This document shows positions 12,536 through 24,861 of a stretch of 64,000 nt of DNA, in pieces; position 1 is the stretch's first letter, and every line of letters begins with the position of its first letter. The position numbers and the translations under genes are program-made. Below the pieces are notes generated by a model. The model was not told the origin of the DNA and did not search any database. It was given only the letters and a program-made list of their open reading frames with translations. This DNA is from Ceratotherium simum simum. Taxonomy: Eukaryota; Chordata; Mammalia; Perissodactyla; Rhinocerotidae. The stretch lies in assembly GCF_000283155.1 (NCBI RefSeq), contig NW_004454210.1:6538265-6602264 (forward strand), read 5' to 3'.

Positions 12536-13364
12536 GGATGGACCACTCCCCAGATCCTACTTCTCTCTCTTGAGTAAGGTCACAAATAACCCTTGTTTGA
12601 CCAAAATCATTAGTTCTTCCTCTATCTTAACTTCCTTTCCACGCATGCTTATAATTATTCTAATTTAATGAATCATCAAACTTAAAGAATGAGACACAAA
12701 ATAATCAGGCTATGCATATTTGCCTTGACTCTCTTACTTCCAAAATAAATAATATAACATTGTTACTAATGTTCATAGTAAATCTAGTCTGGAATGACAT
12801 CACTTGAAACCTTTCTACGTAAAGATCATTCAAAGTTCTGAATGTCTGCGTTATACAGAAAGCACTGTGCTAGGTTGAAAAGGGATTCACGGAGTATTTT
12901 AAGAAAAGCAAAATATAAGAAGAACTTGGTGCCACATCACTCAGTTATTTAGGGCAAAGCAAATGCTAGAACCCAAGTGTCTAGTGCTCTTTTGCTATAT
13001 TACCAGATATGATCAAACCTTGAGCTGAGGAATGAAGATCCATGTAAGATTCCAGGCATCAATCAGTTGTTGCCTTCTCCATATTCCTAAAATTGCATCC
13101 TTTTTCCGCAAGAGGCTATCCTTGTTCATTTTCAAGTGCAAGTTAGAGAGAGTGAAACAATTTATCTACAGTGATGGCAACAGATCAGACAGCCTCCAAG
13201 ATCAAGGCCAGCAAGGGCTGACAAAGAAGAAAAGAAGAGAAACAAGGAGTCACACTCAGGAAATCTTGGCAAAGGTGAAAAGAAGTTGCTATGCTACGTC
13301 AGCAACGATTTACGAGACTCAAGACCCACCTTCTAGTATCCTCTACAAAGATGCTTCAATAGTC
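12536..13364. other. Non-coding, no clear feature
   Basis: The 138-codon frame at 13032-13448 is one of the longer frames here, but its end runs into the L2 fragment at 13365-13450 and the protein shows no domain, signal peptide or membrane segment. I treat it as chance. Confidence 0.45.
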
Positions 13365-13450
13365 TTCTTCATTTCACTCATCCAAGAAATATTTAGAGTG
13401 CCCATTACGGGACAAGCGCTTTTCAAGGTGCTAGATGCACTGGGTTGAAC
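13365..13450 (-). mobile_element. L2 3' tail fragment, antisense
   Basis: Reverse-oriented L2 tail: cattcactcatccaagaaata-like start, then agagtgcccattacgggaca and ttcaaggtgctagatgc. Confidence 0.55.
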
Positions 13451-13642
13451 ACATTGGTGTCACATTCTGACCTCTCCCCAAGTCCACTACTCCACGCTCC
13501 ATCTCTTCCCCTTCAGACAACTTCTGTGGTCTCAGGGGAATTAGCCTCGGCCACCTGCCAGCCAGGAAAGGACTTGGATTGACCAATATCCTTCTATTGT
13601 CAGAATAATTAATAGTCTGTTAACATGGCATTCTTCTCCTAA

Positions 13643-13663
13643 ACACACACACACACACACACA
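13643..13663. repeat. (AC)n microsatellite
   Basis: About ten uninterrupted AC dinucleotides. Confidence 0.95.
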
Positions 13664-14109
13664 AATATTTGCATTTTAAAAGTGAATGCTTCTTAGCCCA
13701 AATGGTTCTCTAATTGTGAGATTTCGCTTAAATAACAAGATGAAGTCAAATTAAAGATTTGGTTAGTAGAGGTAGTAGGGGAATTGGCAAACAGGAGGGT
13801 ATCTAGGGTTGGACCCTGGAATCAGCATCTCAAATGTGCTTCTGACTGCTTCTTCCTTTAATCTTCATCTAAATCCACCATTTAAAAAAAAATCTGCAAG
13901 GATTTTACATGAGGGATGAGGGTGTGAATGAAGGTAGGGAAGTTCTGCCCGGTGCAAGATAGAGGGGACAATGATATATGTTGGTTATGTGTGTCATTTT
14001 TAGAGTAGAGGTTTTTGGATTAGTGATTATCCAAGTAAAAATTTTTTAAACTTCAATTTTCCAAGAACTTCTTGGGGATTGAATAGCAAGCAAAGAATTT
14101 AACACCCCT

Positions 14110-14489
14110 TATTATGGACTGAAGTTTTGTGTCCCTCCAAAATTCACATATTGACACTCTAATCCCCGTGATGGTATTTGGAGACAGGAACCTTTGGCAG
14201 GTAATTAGGGTTAGATGAGGTCATGGAGGTGGGACATGTGGCCTCATAAGAAGCAGCACCGGAGAGCTCTCTCTCTCTTCTTTCTCTCTGCACACACAAA
14301 GATGAGGCCATGTGAGCACACAGCGAGATGGTGGTCACTTACCAGCCAAGAGAAGAGGCTTCAGAATGAACCTACCTTGCTGGTACCTTGATGTTGGACT
14401 TCCCAGCCTCCAGAACTATGAGAAATAAATTTCTATTGTTTAAGCCACCCAACCTATGGTATTTTGTTATGCAGCCTGAGCTAATACAA
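14110..14489 (+). mobile_element. MaLR-type solo LTR (MLT1/MST-like)
   Basis: Starts with tattatggactgaag, continues through gtgtccctccaaaattcaca, agatgaggccatgtgagcac and cttcccagcctccagaacta, has the tgagaaataaatttct polyadenylation region, and ends near gagctaatacaa. These are the ordered landmarks of ERVL-MaLR LTRs, nearly full length (about 380 bp). No internal retroviral sequence adjoins it, so it is a solo LTR. Confidence 0.85.
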
Positions 14490-14576
14490 GCCTACTCTAT
14501 ATTACTAAGTCAGATATAATAATTTGCTATAATTCCTGATTGTGATATTTACTGTCTCCCTTATTCTTTTCTTGGC

Positions 14577-14632
14577 CTCTCTCTCTCTCTCTCACCTTCT
14601 CTCTCTCTCCCTCTCCTCCCCACCCCCACACA
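14577..14632. repeat. Polypyrimidine CT-rich tract
   Basis: (CT)n interrupted by ac and cc units, grading into a C-rich end. A single-stranded or triplex-prone composition. Confidence 0.85.
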
Positions 14633-14639
14633 TACATAC

Positions 14640-15754
14640 AGAAGCTAGGAAAATATCTATATAAATAAAATTGCTAAAATAGAACAGATTTTAAAAATAT
14701 GCTGTGGATACTATATACAGCTTGAATTGAAAAAGAAATAGATCTGCCTGAAGAAGAATTTTTTTTGGTTGCTTTCAGGCTTTCAGTTGTTTTTTGTGAT
14801 GCATCCTTATAAAGCTTATGTGAATAAGGGTGTACAACAGGCACTCATCTATATTTAACACTCCCCCATCCACTTTTTTCCCTTGATTTAGAATTTACTA
14901 AAATTACTCAAGCCCTCCCCAGTATTTTCGCCAGTTCAGGGGGGTTCATTTTTCCTGCAGGGCTCCAAGCGTGGTGCAGACTCTCACAGTGCAAGCCCGG
15001 GGAAGCAGTTGCCAGGAGAGCTGAGGAGCATGGGGAGTAAGTTCATACGTTGAGGAACTCATTTATCTTCCACAGTAACCTCCCTCCCACCCCCACAACC
15101 AACTACAAACTACTTAACCCATCAAAACTGAGAGCTGCCAAAGCCACTCTCCTCTTGTGACTGCAAAGACCTCCGTAGTCAGTCACAAAGCTTTTCAAGC
15201 TAGTATACTCTTGATTGGTTTAAATTGCTAAACCCTCAACTATCTTTGGATTCAGAATTCTCACTTAAATCACCGGTCATTCTCTATATATGGTTAAAGA
15301 ATTGGAACTGGGGGTAAAAAATAAGTGAGGAGTCACATTAGCATCCTGTTCATTTCTCAGGAGCTTCAGACTTCTCAGATTATGGCAATAATATTGCAAT
15401 ATACCTTATTTCCAAAGGCTCAGAGAGGGAATGTTAAATTTTATAATGAAGAAAATTTTTTACTTGAGCAGGAATCCAGGAGTTTAAAGGAGCTCTAGAA
15501 ATGCTAATGTGAATGACCGGCTACATTAACATAGTTAAGAATTCCTATGCTTTTATTGCCATCCTGAAATATGTTGGACCACGTGACAAAGGCTTGAATA
15601 ATATTCTTTTTCTTCACTCACCATGTGTTTAGAGTCTTTAATCACTGGTGATTGGTTATCCTCATTCATTCGTGTTTTTATCATCTTCATTCAGTCAGTC
15701 ACAAACATTTATTGCTGGCTAAGATCTATGTTCAAGAGTATTGACTGCAAAATG
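14640..15754. other. Non-coding, no clear feature
   Basis: Single-copy-looking sequence. A short L2-tail-like stretch (cattcagtcagtcacaaaca and onward) may lie at 15690-15750. Nothing else recognised. Confidence 0.4.
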
Positions 15755-16115
15755 TGTGATAATATCAAAAACTAGAAAGAACCTAAATGTTCCTCTTCAG
15801 GGAGTTAATTAAACAAACCATGATCTATCCATAAAGTAGAATAGGATGCACCAGTTAAAAGACGTGAGGTAGACTTAAACGTCTTGACATGAAGAAATGT
15901 GACCTTTCTATATGGTTAAGTGGAGGAAAGCAGATTATAAAGGGCATTCCTACTGAAATATTTTTAAATTAAATTGTGTGTGGGTGGGTGTGTGTGCACG
16001 TGGGTATACTTCTGTGAGTGTCTGGAAAATATACACCTATTTGTTAACTTGTTAACAATGTATTTCTGGGGTATTGCTGATTGATATACTTTTCTCGTAT
16101 TTGAATTTTTTTACA
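15755..16115 (+). mobile_element. Old L1-type 3' end
   Basis: Ordered L1 tail features: gaacctaaatgttcctcttc, ggagttaattaaacaaacca, ccagttaaaagacgtgaggt, tggttaagtggaggaaagca and a terminal tttttttacaataagg. A short TG-rich run lies inside at about 15978-15998. Confidence 0.6.
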
Positions 16116-16119
16116 ATAA

Positions 16120-16510
16120 GGTAATCCATTACCTCTTCATCACATAGTTGAAGTTCCTTGTTCTGGGAACCCATGGAAGAATTACACACACCAGGACTCC
16201 TGTGGTTGGGTGGCACCATATGATTGGTTCCGTCTAATAAATTATAAGCAAAAATGGCATGTGTCAATTCCAGGCTGGAATATTTAATTGCTGGTGCAAG
16301 ATCCTCCAGAGCATTTCCTTCTGCTAGGAAACCCAACAATGTTTGGGATAGGGGCTACTCCATCAGCCTAGATCCTGAAATGAGGAGCTGTGGGTGGAGT
16401 GGAGCCTCCAGCCAACCCACAATGGCCACGTAATCAGAGCAAAAAATAAACTCTTGTTATTCTAAGCCTTCAAGATTTGAGAATTTTGTTAGTGAATAAT
16501 GACCTAGCCT
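16120..16510 (+). mobile_element. LTR-like element, 3' half recognisable
   Basis: The 3' part reads like an old MaLR-group LTR ending: agagcaaaaaataaactctt, ttctaagccttcaagatttg, and a terminal gacctagcctatcctgacta. The 5' half is much decayed. The 95-codon minus-strand frame at 16052-16339 is incidental. Confidence 0.5.
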
Positions 16511-16714
16511 ATCCTGACTAGTAAAAGTCAGCATATACTAATTTTCTCTCTAAAAAAAAGATGTTGCTTTTCTGAAAAAGAGTGTGTGTGAGGCTGTCGC
16601 TGTTCCGGACCATGGAGAGAGAACAGTAAAAGGAAAAAGGAATACCTTATCTTTTAGGGCCTCAAGCTGAATCATATTTTCACTTTATTTACTTTAGCAA
16701 AAATATTCTGATGA

Positions 16715-17610
16715 GTGAGTCTTCCAACATTGTTCTTTTTCAGGATTGCTTTAGCTATTCTGGGTCCCTTGAATTTCCATATGGATTTTCGCATCAGTTT
16801 ATCAACTTCTGCAAAAAAAAAAAAAAAAGGCAACAGGGATTTTGATAGGGATTGTGTTGAGTCTGTAGATCAATTTGGGGAGAATTACCATCTTAACAAT
16901 TTTACGTCTTCCAACCTATGAACATGGGCTATGTTTCCATTTTTCCAGGTCTTCTTTAATTTCTTCCAATATGTTTTATAGTTTTCAGTGTATATACATC
17001 TTGCATGACTTACACTTAATGTATTCCTATGTATTTTATTCTTTTAGATTCTATTGTAAATTGAATTGTTTTCTTCATTTCACTTTGGCTTGTTCATTGC
17101 TAGTGTATAGAAATGCAATGGATTTTTGTATATTGATCTTGTATCTTGCAACCTTGCTGAATTATTTATTAGCTCTAATAGTTTCCTTGGGAATTCCTTA
17201 GGATTTCCTACATATAAGACCCTATCATCTGCAAATAGAGATCATTTTACTTCTTCCTTTCCAGTCTGGATGCCTTTGTTTTATTTTCTTGCTTAATTTC
17301 TCTGGCTAGAATCTCCAGTATAATGTTGCATAGAACTGGTGAGAATGGACATCCTTGTCTTGATCCTGATCATAGGGGAAAATCATCAGACTTTCACCAT
17401 TATATATCAGGTTAGCTGTGGGTGTTTCATAGGTGCCCTTTATTAGATTGAAGAAGTTCACTTCTCCTAGTTTGTTGAGTGTTTTTATCACAAAAGTGTG
17501 TGAGATTTTGTCAAATACTTTCTCTGCATCTGTTGAAATGATCACGTAGCTTTTGTCTTTTATTCCATTGATATGGTATGTTACATTAATTGATTTTTGA
17601 ATGATGAAAG
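16715..17610 (-). mobile_element. L1 ORF2 fragment (reverse transcriptase region), antisense
   Basis: Classic antisense L1 ORF2 sequence: ggattgctttagctattctg, ctatcatctgcaaatagaga and ggacatccttgtcttgatcc segments. The minus-strand frame 17306-17545 translates to an L1 reverse transcriptase stretch with the ISTDAEKVFDK motif-A region and a PTANLIYNGE segment. Frameshifts and stops break the rest, and an A-run sits at 16813-16828. It is a dead fragment lacking the L1 3' end. Confidence 0.9.
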
Positions 17611-17694
17611 GAGTGTTTCATCCTTAGAAGGAATTAGTATATATGTTTACTGAAAGTGAATTGGAAATTCATGGTTTCATGTCATCCTCTACCT

Positions 17695-18145
17695 CTTGGT
17701 TCATCCTGTTGTATTGATCAGGATAGGCTACATCATGCTGCTACAAGAATGGCACCAAAATCTTAGTGTTTTAACACATACAAATTTATTTCTCACTGAT
17801 ATAAACATTGCTATAGGTCAGACCACTCTTCACAGTATAGTGCTTTACCATCCACACGGTGATTCACAGATCCAGGCTGCCCTGATCTCAACACACTGCC
17901 CTTACACTAACTGTCTAAGGAAAATCAAGAGATTGAAAAGTCACCCAGGGGCTTTTCACTGCCTCAGCCCAAAAGTCACACATATCACTCATTCTCAGAT
18001 TTCATTGTTCATAATTAATAACACAGTCTTGCTTTACTGTGAGGGGAATGGAAAAAATAATTGTATTGTGCCCAGGAGAGAGGAATACGAAATAGAATTT
18101 GGGAACACATTGAATTTTCTCTGCCATAGACTTTTTTATTCTTTA
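17695..18145. repeat. Probable old interspersed repeat, family undetermined
   Basis: Segments such as gataggctacatcatgctgc, caccaaaatcttagtgtttt and acaaatttatttctcactga recall a widely dispersed mammalian repeat whose name I cannot fix. The 155-codon frame at 17696-18163 lies wholly within it and runs into the next LTR. It has no recognisable domain. Confidence 0.35.
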
Positions 18146-18150
18146 CCACT

Positions 18151-18613
18151 TGTTCTGGGTTGAACTGTGTCCCCAAAAAAGATACGTTGAAGTCCTCATC
18201 CCCAATATCTCAGAACGTGACCTTATTTGGAAATAGGGTCATTGCAGATGTAATTAGTTAAGATGAGGTCTTGCTGGCGTAAGGTGGGTCCTTAATTCAA
18301 TACAACTAGTGTCTTTACAAGAAGCGGAAAATGTCATGTGAAGACAGAGACACACAGGGAGAACGCTCTGTGATTACAGAGGCAAAGATTGGAATGATGC
18401 AGCTGCAAGCCAAGAAGAGTCAAGAATTGACAGCCACCACCAGAAGCTAGACAGAGGCAAGAAGGGATTCTGCCAGAGTTTCTGAGGGCACATGATCCTG
18501 CTGACACCTTTGATTTTAGGCTTCTGGCCTCCAGAACTATGAGGTAAAAAATTTCTCCTGTTTTAAGCCACCTAGTTTGTGGTACCTTGTTATGGCAGAT
18601 GTAGGAAACTAAT
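18151..18613 (+). mobile_element. MaLR-type solo LTR
   Basis: Begins tgttctgggttgaactgtgt, then ccttatttggaaatagggtc, gcagatgtaattagttaaga, ctggcctccagaactatgag, tttaagccacctagtttgtg, and ends near gtaggaaactaatc. About 460 bp, essentially full length, without adjoining internal sequence. Its reverse-oriented relative is at 45577-45977. Confidence 0.85.
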
Positions 18614-19404
18614 CCACTCGAGAATACTGTTATGAATTTTTTACTGAATCTAAGATGACATCAATGATAAGACATGAATTGTTTCCTGGATGTATGAGAA
18701 AGAAAAAATACTGCTAATTAAACTATGACACCCTGCCTTAATGATAATCTTTGATGATGCATAAATTATTACACTATCGTCTCAATGCTGTGCAGCATCT
18801 TTTCTCTATACCAAGGAATTGGGCAATTTCTTGTGTCTTCGAGTGTATCGGCACGTGATAGGCAATCATTTTGCCCATTTCTCAGTAATAACACACAATA
18901 CAGCCACAGCTACTTGTGAGTTTATTCCCTTCTTATGTACCATACATTTGTTCTTGTGCAAGAAAATACAGAATTCTGTTCATTCTTCCAAAATTGCTTC
19001 ACTAATATCAAATTTATGTCCCTCTGCCTGTATCTTTGCCTTCTGCATATATAGTAACTTTTCATTTCAACACCAAGTTATATTGTAAGTTCTGATGGCA
19101 AGGGTCTTTAAATGGCAATTAAACTCAACACATAATAGCACCAATGCACATAGTTCAACCAAAATGGTGGCAATATGAGTAGCTATGACCAAGTCTGTGT
19201 CTGCACAGGCATTGACAACTATGTCACCACTGCCACTAAGCCAACAGCTATTGTTGTGCAAGCCAACAGCTTACACTATCAATGTAAGATATATCCCAAA
19301 TTCAGAATGTGAAAAAATAGGCCTCTCAGAATCAATAAACTATAGCAATGAAACAACAGCAACAATGAAATCAGGTCAACCAGTCTTGATCATCTACTAT
19401 CCTA
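18614..19404. other. Non-coding, no feature recognised
   Basis: The frames at 18819-19088 and 19185-19475 are 89-96 codons without domains. Nothing else seen. Confidence 0.45.
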
Positions 19405-19880
19405 GAATAGTAGTTCTCAAAGTGTGGTCTGGAGATTCCTGGGGGTTACCTCAGACCTTTGCAGGAAGTCTGTGAATTCAAAACTATTTCCACAATAATA
19501 CTGATTGTTTTTTGTGTGTTCATTCTCCTTCATTCATTACAGTACAGTGGAGTTTTCCAGGGACTACATGACATGAAATACTACAACAAACAATGCAGAA
19601 GCAGATACGAGACTCTGTTGTCCATCAAGCTGAACATTTTGCCACTCTTTGCTCTATTTTTTTTTTTGTATTGGAAAAGTATTTTCATAAAAAAGAATAT
19701 TATTTAAGGAAATATGAAATGGGTTTATTATTGTTATTTAGGTGGATTAATAGTTAAACTTTTTCTGTTTTAATTTCTAATATGGTAAATATTGATGGCT
19801 ATAACAACAAAAGTCCTCGATGATTTTTAAGAGTATAGAGCGATACTGAGATCAAAAAGTTCAAGAATCACTGTTCTAAT
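19405..19880. mobile_element. Non-autonomous hAT (Charlie-like) DNA transposon
   Basis: Left end tagtagttctcaaagtgtgg and right end ttcaagaatcactgttctaa are imperfect inverted repeats, as in Charlie-group hAT elements (cagtggttctcaa-type termini). The interior segments cagtggagttttccaggg and gggtttattattgttattta fit the same group. No transposase frame is present. Confidence 0.65.
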
Positions 19881-20814
19881 AAAACACTGCTTCGACTGCC
19901 TTGGACTTGAAAGACGCATGTCTTGGTCCACTGAACAAACCTTGCAGTTGAGTTTCGATCAACATCATAAAAAAAAGCAAACATTGAGAACATTATAATG
20001 CCCTACTCTATCAAATATAATTCAAAAACAAAAATACTAAACCATAAAATATAATTTGGCATTTCAATAGGATATATGTTTATAAATAGCTTTAATTGTG
20101 TGTGTGAGTGTGTCTATCTGTCTGTCTGTCCTTCTCTTCCTGTCTCTCCTGTCTTTTGATGCCTCAAGCCCGTGCTTGGCCAGCCTGCAGCTTCAGCCGT
20201 GTGCCGCCTTGGCTTTCCACAGCCTGCATCCAAAGCAAAGACTCCTGAAGTCCTTCACAGGGATGTTTTCACAATCAACCTACACAACTCTTTCATGAGT
20301 TCCTCCTCTTTCATGACTTCCTTCCAATGAGACACTTTTTGCCTTCCAATGGTTCAGGCAAGAAGCCAGAAAATTTCACAGCCATCTATTTTTCTCACAG
20401 AATGATATGGGCATATTCTTTCTCTGGTGATTTGCCCTAAAACACTGTAGGCTGAAGAATTTCCTCACAATTAGGAAAATTGTAATTGGTGGGTTAAGTT
20501 TGGTATAAAGTATAGAAGGTGGGTTAAGTTTGTCCTAGGAGCTTTCCCACTGCCCCAGCACCTCTTCCTCGTCCCTGAAGTGTTATCCCATCCAGGCAAT
20601 ATGATGGCCAATTAATTCCTACTGAAGTATTTATTAATTGATAAAAGCTTTGCGTGGAACCCTGTGGATTATTTACATTTTGAAAGCTGACTCTTAAAAA
20701 TCAAAAAGTCATTAAGAACCAAATAAATTAAGCGACATAAATTAAGCAGGCAGCAGAAGAGTGATATTTCAGCAGAATATCTATCTCAGTGCCATCATGG
20801 AATCTTAAAACTAA
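19881..20814. other. Non-coding; TG/CTGT-rich tract at 20096-20158
   Basis: A short tgtgtgtgag and ctgtctgtctgtc-type low-complexity tract lies near 20096-20158; the 66-codon frame there reads through it. The direct repeat ggtgggttaagttt occurs twice (20489 and 20519). No gene seen. Confidence 0.5.
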
Positions 20815-21075
20815 AGGTTAGTATTTACTAGGTGCGTACTACAGGTCAAATACTGTTCTGAACACTTTGCATGTAGTAATATATTTAATCTTCACAACTA
20901 ACATAACAGGCGGGTACTATTATTATTCTCATTTTAATGATGAGGAAAGTCTGGCACAGAGAGGTCAGATTACTTCCCCTGGGTCACACAGTGTAACTCG
21001 GAGAGCCTGGATCCAATTCTAGGCGGTGTGATCTCAGAGCCAGGCACATAATCACTAGACTATACTGCCTCTTGA
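20815..21075 (-). mobile_element. MIR SINE, antisense
   Basis: Reverse MIR order is clear: tactaggtgcgtactacagg, gaacactttgcatg, cattttaatgatgaggaaag, gcacagagaggtcag, gggtcacacagtg and atccaattctagg. Nearly full length. Confidence 0.85.
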
Positions 21076-22554
21076 ATCATGCCCTTACCAGCTTGGAGGG
21101 CCGATACATCTTTTGTTTCTTACGGGAAAACTATTTACTGCACTGAGTTTTTAATTCATCTCAGTTTCAAATGCATAATTATATGTGTCTGTTAACCCAT
21201 GATAAAAACCTGCTTCCTTTTTCTTGATTCATTGTCTTTTTTTCATAAATTTTTTTGGGACTCAGCATTCCTTCACCCTTGAACCCTTTTGGGTTACCCA
21301 CTCAAAGACATGTTCCCGTTAGTTCCCCATCTGGCTGGAAATCCTTTTGAAGGTGGAAGTTTGGGCTTCAAAGAAATCCTTGAACGTATACCTTAGTGAA
21401 TCTACCCATCTCTTCCTGCAAACCACATTTTACTCCTTTCATCTTAGGCAGGTCCCCTGGCTACCTCCTTACCTCAACAACACCTACCCTGAAGAGAGAA
21501 ATGGGTAGGTTTCTGAGTGCCATAATGATCATTAAGGACAGCTCATGCTGGTTTTTCTCACAGCCCTTCAAAATAAGCAGAGCAAAACCCCCATCCACCA
21601 CCATTCTGTTGATGGATTGAGGAAGAAGGAGCTTGTCACAAACAGAATTAGCACTAAGTAATTTTCCCTTTCTTTAGGTAAACAATTGCCTTTTAATATA
21701 CAACACCCCTCGAGGTGTTCAGGTTACGTGCTTATTTTAAGATCTTTTGTTTAGTTTCTGATCTTCATAGGTCATTGACATCCCATTTAGCCCTGGTGAC
21801 CCTGTTTATACAATTTTGATATAAATTAAAAAGTGTCCTTGGAGATAACATTAACATTCTTCATCTCAATCTATCACATAAGCAAACAATAGCCTTTGCT
21901 CAGTCCTGTATATAACTGTTCAAAAGCTTCAATGCAGACTCCAATATTCAGACAGAGCAAATCTGTTTGCTTTCTTATTTTTTATTCTAAGCAGGATGAG
22001 ACCCCAGCCTACATCAACTCCATTGAAGTATCTTATGGAACCTTTGGTAGAATGGAGTCATAATTCTAATAAAACACTAGATAGAGTATTTCAGGCTTTA
22101 ATTAATGAGAAGAAGCAAATCACTTAAACAAACAATAGGGATCTATTTCTACATATAAACTTGAATTTAAAATGTCTTTCCTCTTCACTTAAAACTCAAA
22201 AAGTATTGTTCCTTCTAAGATTTTTGATTCTTTAAAGGAGGTGAGGGAATACATTTTTGGAATTTGCTTTTTTTACTTTATTTTTTAATGAAGGAAGCTC
22301 CCCGGTTCCATACTGAAAAAACATTTTGATGACTACTCCTTTATAAATGCATATTAGTCTTGTGAATAATTGCAAATATATAAAACCATATTTCTGATAG
22401 CCCAATCTGCTCCTATTAGTTCATCCTTCATGAGTAGACACATTTAAACTAAATGTTCACTCTATTTTTTATGAAAAACTGTTCTATTCCTGGGCAAAGA
22501 AACTACTCTTGGAATACAGATCAATTAAAAGGTCTCTATACTATCTCTTTTTTA
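21076..22554. other. Non-coding, no feature recognised
   Basis: AT-rich, single-copy-looking sequence. The 74-codon frame at 21396-21620 has no domain. Confidence 0.45.
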
Positions 22555-22760
22555 GGAGTTTATCCTAAGGAAATAATTGGACAAGTGTACAGAAAGAGAT
22601 GTATAAGGGTGTTGATTTCAGCATAATTTACAAATGCAAAACAAATGGATACAACCTAAATGTCCACCAAGACGTGGCTATTTAAAAACATTAGGGTACA
22701 TAAAAACAGTGGCATACTTTGCAGTCATTAAAAATTATGATCTGGATCCTCATTTATTGA
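22555..22760 (+). mobile_element. L1-type 3' fragment
   Basis: Contains gcaaaacaaatggatacaac, ctaaatgtccacc, tggctatttaaaaacat and gcagtcattaaaaattatga in L1 3' order. Truncated at both sides. Confidence 0.6.
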
Positions 22761-22844
22761 TGTGAATAGATGTCTCTGATATCTTAAGTTTATTATCCTA
22801 TTCTTAAAATAATCACCTAGAAATAAGTAAATAAATAAAGAGTA

Positions 22845-22867
22845 TGTGTGTGTGTGTGTGTGTGTGT
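22845..22867. repeat. (TG)n microsatellite
   Basis: About eleven uninterrupted TG units following an aaataaataaag segment. Confidence 0.95.
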
Positions 22868-23331
22868 AAAGAACATTGTTTACTGGAGTGTATTCTAAAG
22901 AAAAAAGAATCTATTAGAATAAAACAGTCTCAGGTCAAATAAATTTGCAGAAATTCTATATTTTATCTCCCTTTTGTGAACACCATAATACACATCAGCA
23001 TATTAAAAGCTTCAGAAGTCTCACAGTAAAAGAAAACCTGTTTAAATTCATTTAATCCAAAATTTCCCAAGCTTATTTTAGCATAAATACCTCTTTCAAA
23101 TGCCCTGTAGAACAAATGTCAGCAAATTTTGGCAGTAGTATTAAAAATGATTTTTACCTTTGTTTCATATAATTTCTAAATAAAGAGTGCAGCTTGCTCT
23201 CTTGCAACACTTGGTTTCATCACGAGAGGAATAAAGAATTACTTTTCAGGCCTGCATCTGGTCACCTTCAGAATATCCCCCACAAAGGACAGTATAGGTT
23301 ACAGGTACTCAAGAGCAAAACTCCCATTAGC

Positions 23332-23551
23332 GGGCCGGCCCTGTGGCTTAGCGGTTAAGTGCGCGCGCTCCGCCGCTGGCGGCCCAGGTTCGGATCCCGG
23401 GCGCGCGCCGATGCACCGCTTCTCCGGCCATGCTGAGGCCGCGTCCCACACACAGCAAGTAGAAGGATGTGCAACTATGACATACAACTATCTACTGGGG
23501 CTTTGGGGGAAAAAATAAATAAATAAAATTATAAAAAAAAAAAAAAAAAAC
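23332..23551 (+). mobile_element. ERE1 SINE, near-consensus
   Basis: A very well preserved copy: A-box-like tggcttagcgg at 23344-23354, B box ggttcggatcc at 23387-23397, ctactggggctttggggg, then an aaataaataaaa-type tail and poly-A. A perfect 11-bp target duplication, ctcccattagc, lies at 23321-23331 and 23552-23562. The low divergence and intact RNA polymerase III boxes suggest a recent insertion. Confidence 0.97.
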
Positions 23552-23660
23552 CTCCCATTAGCAAATCTCATCATGTCTGGCTGGTGGGAGTTTGGGAGAT
23601 TAGCAGCAAAGCATCCATAGATTTCTTGAAAGAGACACAAATACAAACCTAACAGTTTCT

Positions 23661-23724
23661 TATATTTGTCTGAATTATATGTCTAAGGGAGATATATTTG
23701 TCTGAATTATATGTCTAAGGGAGA
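23661..23724. repeat. Perfect 32-bp tandem duplication
   Basis: The unit starts tatatttgtctgaattatat and ends ctaagggaga. Copy one is 23661-23692 and copy two is 23693-23724, with no mismatch. This is a recent local duplication rather than a transposon. Confidence 0.95.
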
Positions 23725-24847
23725 TAAGAGGCATATTTTTACAAGGTATGAGTATAGAGTAATGACACTTTTAAAACACATCTTAGCTTCCATGACCAAA
23801 TAAAAAAGTTGTCCTTCAAAAGTTAATCTTAGGAGGCAATACGTATTTCAATACTTCCACTGCTTAAAATATTTGAAAAATCCTTTAAAGCTACATTATA
23901 ATACATAACAAAAAATCAGTCTTGTTACTTTAACATAAAACCTTATTTTTGAACAAAGATACCATCCTCAACTTGAACATCCACTTTACTCATTATATAT
24001 CATCCCCATTTGCTTTGGGGTGTCTCCAAAAATAAGCCAACCACTAAAGAATAACAAAGTGCCTACCAAGAGTATAAAAACGAACAGAATGCAAGGACAA
24101 CAACAGCAAAAGCCCTATCACATACTGGGAAGTTTTTCAAAGTATGAAATCCAACCTTCTTTAAGCACTATCAGTGCATTGAAATTTTGCAGGAACACAT
24201 ATTCATGGATATTTGGTAGTCTGTAAGAGACTGATATAAAAAAACTATATATACTACCTGTCCCCTCAAAACTATATATATATTTTGACATATATATATA
24301 AAACCTAGCCCCCCTAAAATTATATTTAGCTCTGAAAGGTGATTAATGGCATCCAATCAGAGACTGACACACAGGTTGTAGTCTGCATCATGAGAGAATT
24401 TATCAAAACAGAAGCAAAAGTTTCAATCAGCCACCCTGATGTACTAAGGCGTGAAGGAATGATACTGAGGATGAATCTTGCATTTACTACCTTTATGATG
24501 TGGAAACTCTGTGTATCAAAGCAGACCATCCAAATTTGTAATTTAGAGCTCTGGAGGTATTCAATTTTTGTGATTACGTAGAGACAAACTATAACAAATG
24601 TATGGTACCCATATGCTTCCCTGCCTCTAAGCCTGGACCCCACTGGAATTAAGAGCTATGTCCAGCTCTCTGGCAGAAGATAGAAATAGTTGTTTAGGAA
24701 GAAACTTATGAACCACTAATATAAAAGAAGCTTTGAGACAATAACCTTTTGTTTGATATTTATATAACCTATCCTAACAAACAATTCTTGATTCTTCTTG
24801 ATTCTTCTCTTCAAAGAATTTTCAAAGGGCTTTCCAACTTAACCTTA
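23725..24847. other. Non-coding, no feature recognised
   Basis: Alternating AT-rich stretch at about 24240-24302. Two overlapping frames on opposite strands at 24326-24643 (80 and 105 codons) have no domain; opposite-strand overlap of this kind is a hallmark of chance frames. Confidence 0.45.
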
Positions 24848-24861
24848 AGACATTGAAGTCA

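Noticed and set aside
13032..13448. 138-codon open frame with a run of basic residues
   Set aside because: Its end overlaps an antisense L2 tail, there is no splice or start context, and no recognisable domain.
13643..14632. AC and CT runs as possible CRISPR-like or regularly spaced arrays
   Set aside because: They are simple microsatellites with no spacers; nothing in this eukaryotic window resembles a CRISPR array.
17696..18163. 155-codon open frame
   Set aside because: Contained in a probable old repeat and ending inside a MaLR LTR; no domain.
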